Positions 61,758 through 62,581 of a stretch of DNA of 62,581 bases are shown one piece after another. Under the pieces are notes generated by a model, which did no database searches, had not been told where the DNA came from, and saw only the letters and a program-made list of their open reading frames with translations. The stretch's first letter is position 1. The number at the start of each line of letters is the position of its first letter. Source of the DNA: an uncultured Clostridia bacterium (GTDB lineage Bacteria; Bacillota; Clostridia; Lachnospirales; CAG-274); contig CANRPW010000014.1 of the NCBI GenBank assembly GCA_947632615.1, positions 1 to 62,581 of the forward strand, given 5' to 3'. The position numbers and the translations under genes are program-made.

Positions 61758-62480
61758 TTAATTTTTCAATAAAATATCCAATATTTTATCCGGCGGAAGC
61801 TTTTTAAGCCCGTGGGGGTCGGGTAATATGTCATCATAAAACCTGAACCGTCCAAAGTCAGTCAGATATGCCTTTTCTCTTGATATTTTAGGATATTTGC
61901 CAAAGTGCTTAGGAAAGTATTTTTGCATATATTTTTCGGCAAGCTCTATTGCAAGGCTTCCCTCACCCGCGGGAGTCTCCGTTCCCGATATCATAGGCGC
62001 AGGCGGGCTTGAATGTACAAGAACAACGCTTCCATCCTCCATTTGTCCTATACATATCCAAGTATGGGCATAGCCCTCTCCGCCCATTATGTCTCCGGGC
62101 ATATAGCCATCCAACTCATTCTTTGATCTATATGTACCAAGCCCCATTTTTGCCAGCTGCTTTGCAATACTTTCGGAGTGAAATACATAGCCGTTTATGT
62201 TATTTTCGTTTTCAAGCACATTATAAACGACCCAGCCAACATAAGCGCTGCAATCTATTCCGCAGTGTATGAGGTGTGGGTCTTTTATTACGTCAAAATT
62301 TTTGTGGTTATAATCTTTTTGCTGTTTGTTATAAAATTCAGTCCATTCAGGGCTTATGCCAATACGGCGTGTTTCCTCGCAGGCGCCGGTGTTTTCCTTA
62401 TTCCAGCCGCCGCCGTAAATATACATTGTCTTGCCTATAGGCAAAAGTGCTGTTTTTAGCATGGTTTTTAAAGTATTCAA
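61758..62480 (-). CDS. NlpC/P60-like cysteine peptidase or amidase
   Basis: Start taken at TTG 62480, nine nt after GGAGG; an earlier start at 62504 is possible. About 240 residues. YIYGGGWNKENTGACEETRR and HCGIDCSAYVGWVVYNVLEN give the catalytic Cys; HTWICIGQMEDGSVVLVHSS gives the His. A longer insert between them separates it from simple P60 enzymes. No signal peptide is evident. Convergent with the phosphatase gene. Confidence 0.7.
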   Translation of the reverse strand: MNTLKTMLKTALLPIGKTMYIYGGGWNKENTGACEETRRIGISPEWTEFYNKQQKDYNHKNFDVIKDPHLIHCGIDCSAYVGWVVYNVLENENNINGYVFHSESIAKQLAKMGLGTYRSKNELDGYMPGDIMGGEGYAHTWICIGQMEDGSVVLVHSSPPAPMISGTETPAGEGSLAIELAEKYMQKYFPKHFGKYPKISREKAYLTDFGRFRFYDDILPDPHGLKKLPPDKILDILLKN

Positions 62481-62581
62481 AATAAAACCTCCGGGGACAA
62501 CCATATTTATTTTTGCCGACCAACCACCGGGGCAGCGCGGGGCGGGGAGCAGGCGGCTTCGGGGATATGTGCCCTGTAAGG

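Noticed and set aside
61742..61778. Terminator between the convergent phosphatase and NlpC/P60-like genes
   Set aside because: Only a weak ATTTTATT/AATAAAAT pairing that overlaps coding sequence; not strong enough to annotate.
62505..62581. GC-rich right edge as a repeat element
   Set aside because: It runs off the window; no internal symmetry or gene can be shown from 77 bases.

Overview
The window reads as a low-to-moderate GC Gram-positive chromosome of the class Clostridia. The evidence is strong AGGAGG-type ribosome binding sites, TTG and GTG starts, the DUF1385-prmC-prfA gene order, S-layer-homology (SLH) surface proteins, a sortase, NlpC/P60 peptidases and a sigma factor that resembles the clostridial toxin regulators TcdR/BotR/UviA. 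I cannot place the genus.

Positions 1-36150 hold one long minus-strand prophage-like module. In transcription order it contains a sigma-like regulator under a structured leader (35.5-36.1 kb), then replication and repair genes (DUF2800, DUF2815, family A DNA polymerase, an SPFH/prohibitin protein, a DUF3987 primase/ATPase, VRR-NUC, SNF2-type helicase). DUF1492 and HNH genes follow, then two DNA methyltransferases. Next is an amidoligase/gamma-glutamylcyclotransferase/DUF4314/DUF5049 cassette, and finally the packaging, HK97-type head and contractile-tail genes, ending with a YmfQ-like protein at 179. Six copies of a roughly 57-bp promoter-like motif precede only the cassette genes and two small cargo genes. 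The tail chaperone carries an A AAA AAC slippery site with a -1 frame extension. No integrase, phage repressor, baseplate J protein, tail fibre or lysis gene is visible in the module, and the tail gene blocks are in an unusual order, so it looks defective or domesticated.

Positions 36.4-49.1 kb are an AT-rich accessory island. It has a secreted LRR protein with a nonsense-interrupted small secreted partner, an XRE/ECF sigma/DUF4367/secreted-protein operon, and, divergent from it, a TcdR/UviA-like sigma factor. Next to that sigma gene are two genes for proteins without signal peptides (546 and 341 residues). Both are preceded by near-identical promoter elements of the TcdR type (TTTAC(A/T)-N16-CTC(C/T)TT). 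Between them lies a decayed holin gene with a nonsense codon, an A9 tract and a G10 tract. The 546-residue gene sits between 198-bp inverted repeats that are about 98% identical. I infer a toxin- or bacteriocin-like, holin-released system that is degenerate or phase-variable. This is the best candidate for something undescribed in the window.

Positions 49.4-62.5 kb are ordinary chromosome: a 23S rRNA uracil methyltransferase, YhaM, a secreted SH3/NlpC-P60 peptidase, a DUF368 membrane protein, a Nudix hydrolase, DUF1385-PrmC-RF1, glycogen phosphorylase, a sortase, a low-molecular-weight phosphatase and an NlpC/P60-like protein. A 90-bp GC-rich perfect palindrome interrupts the intergenic space at 51.8 kb.
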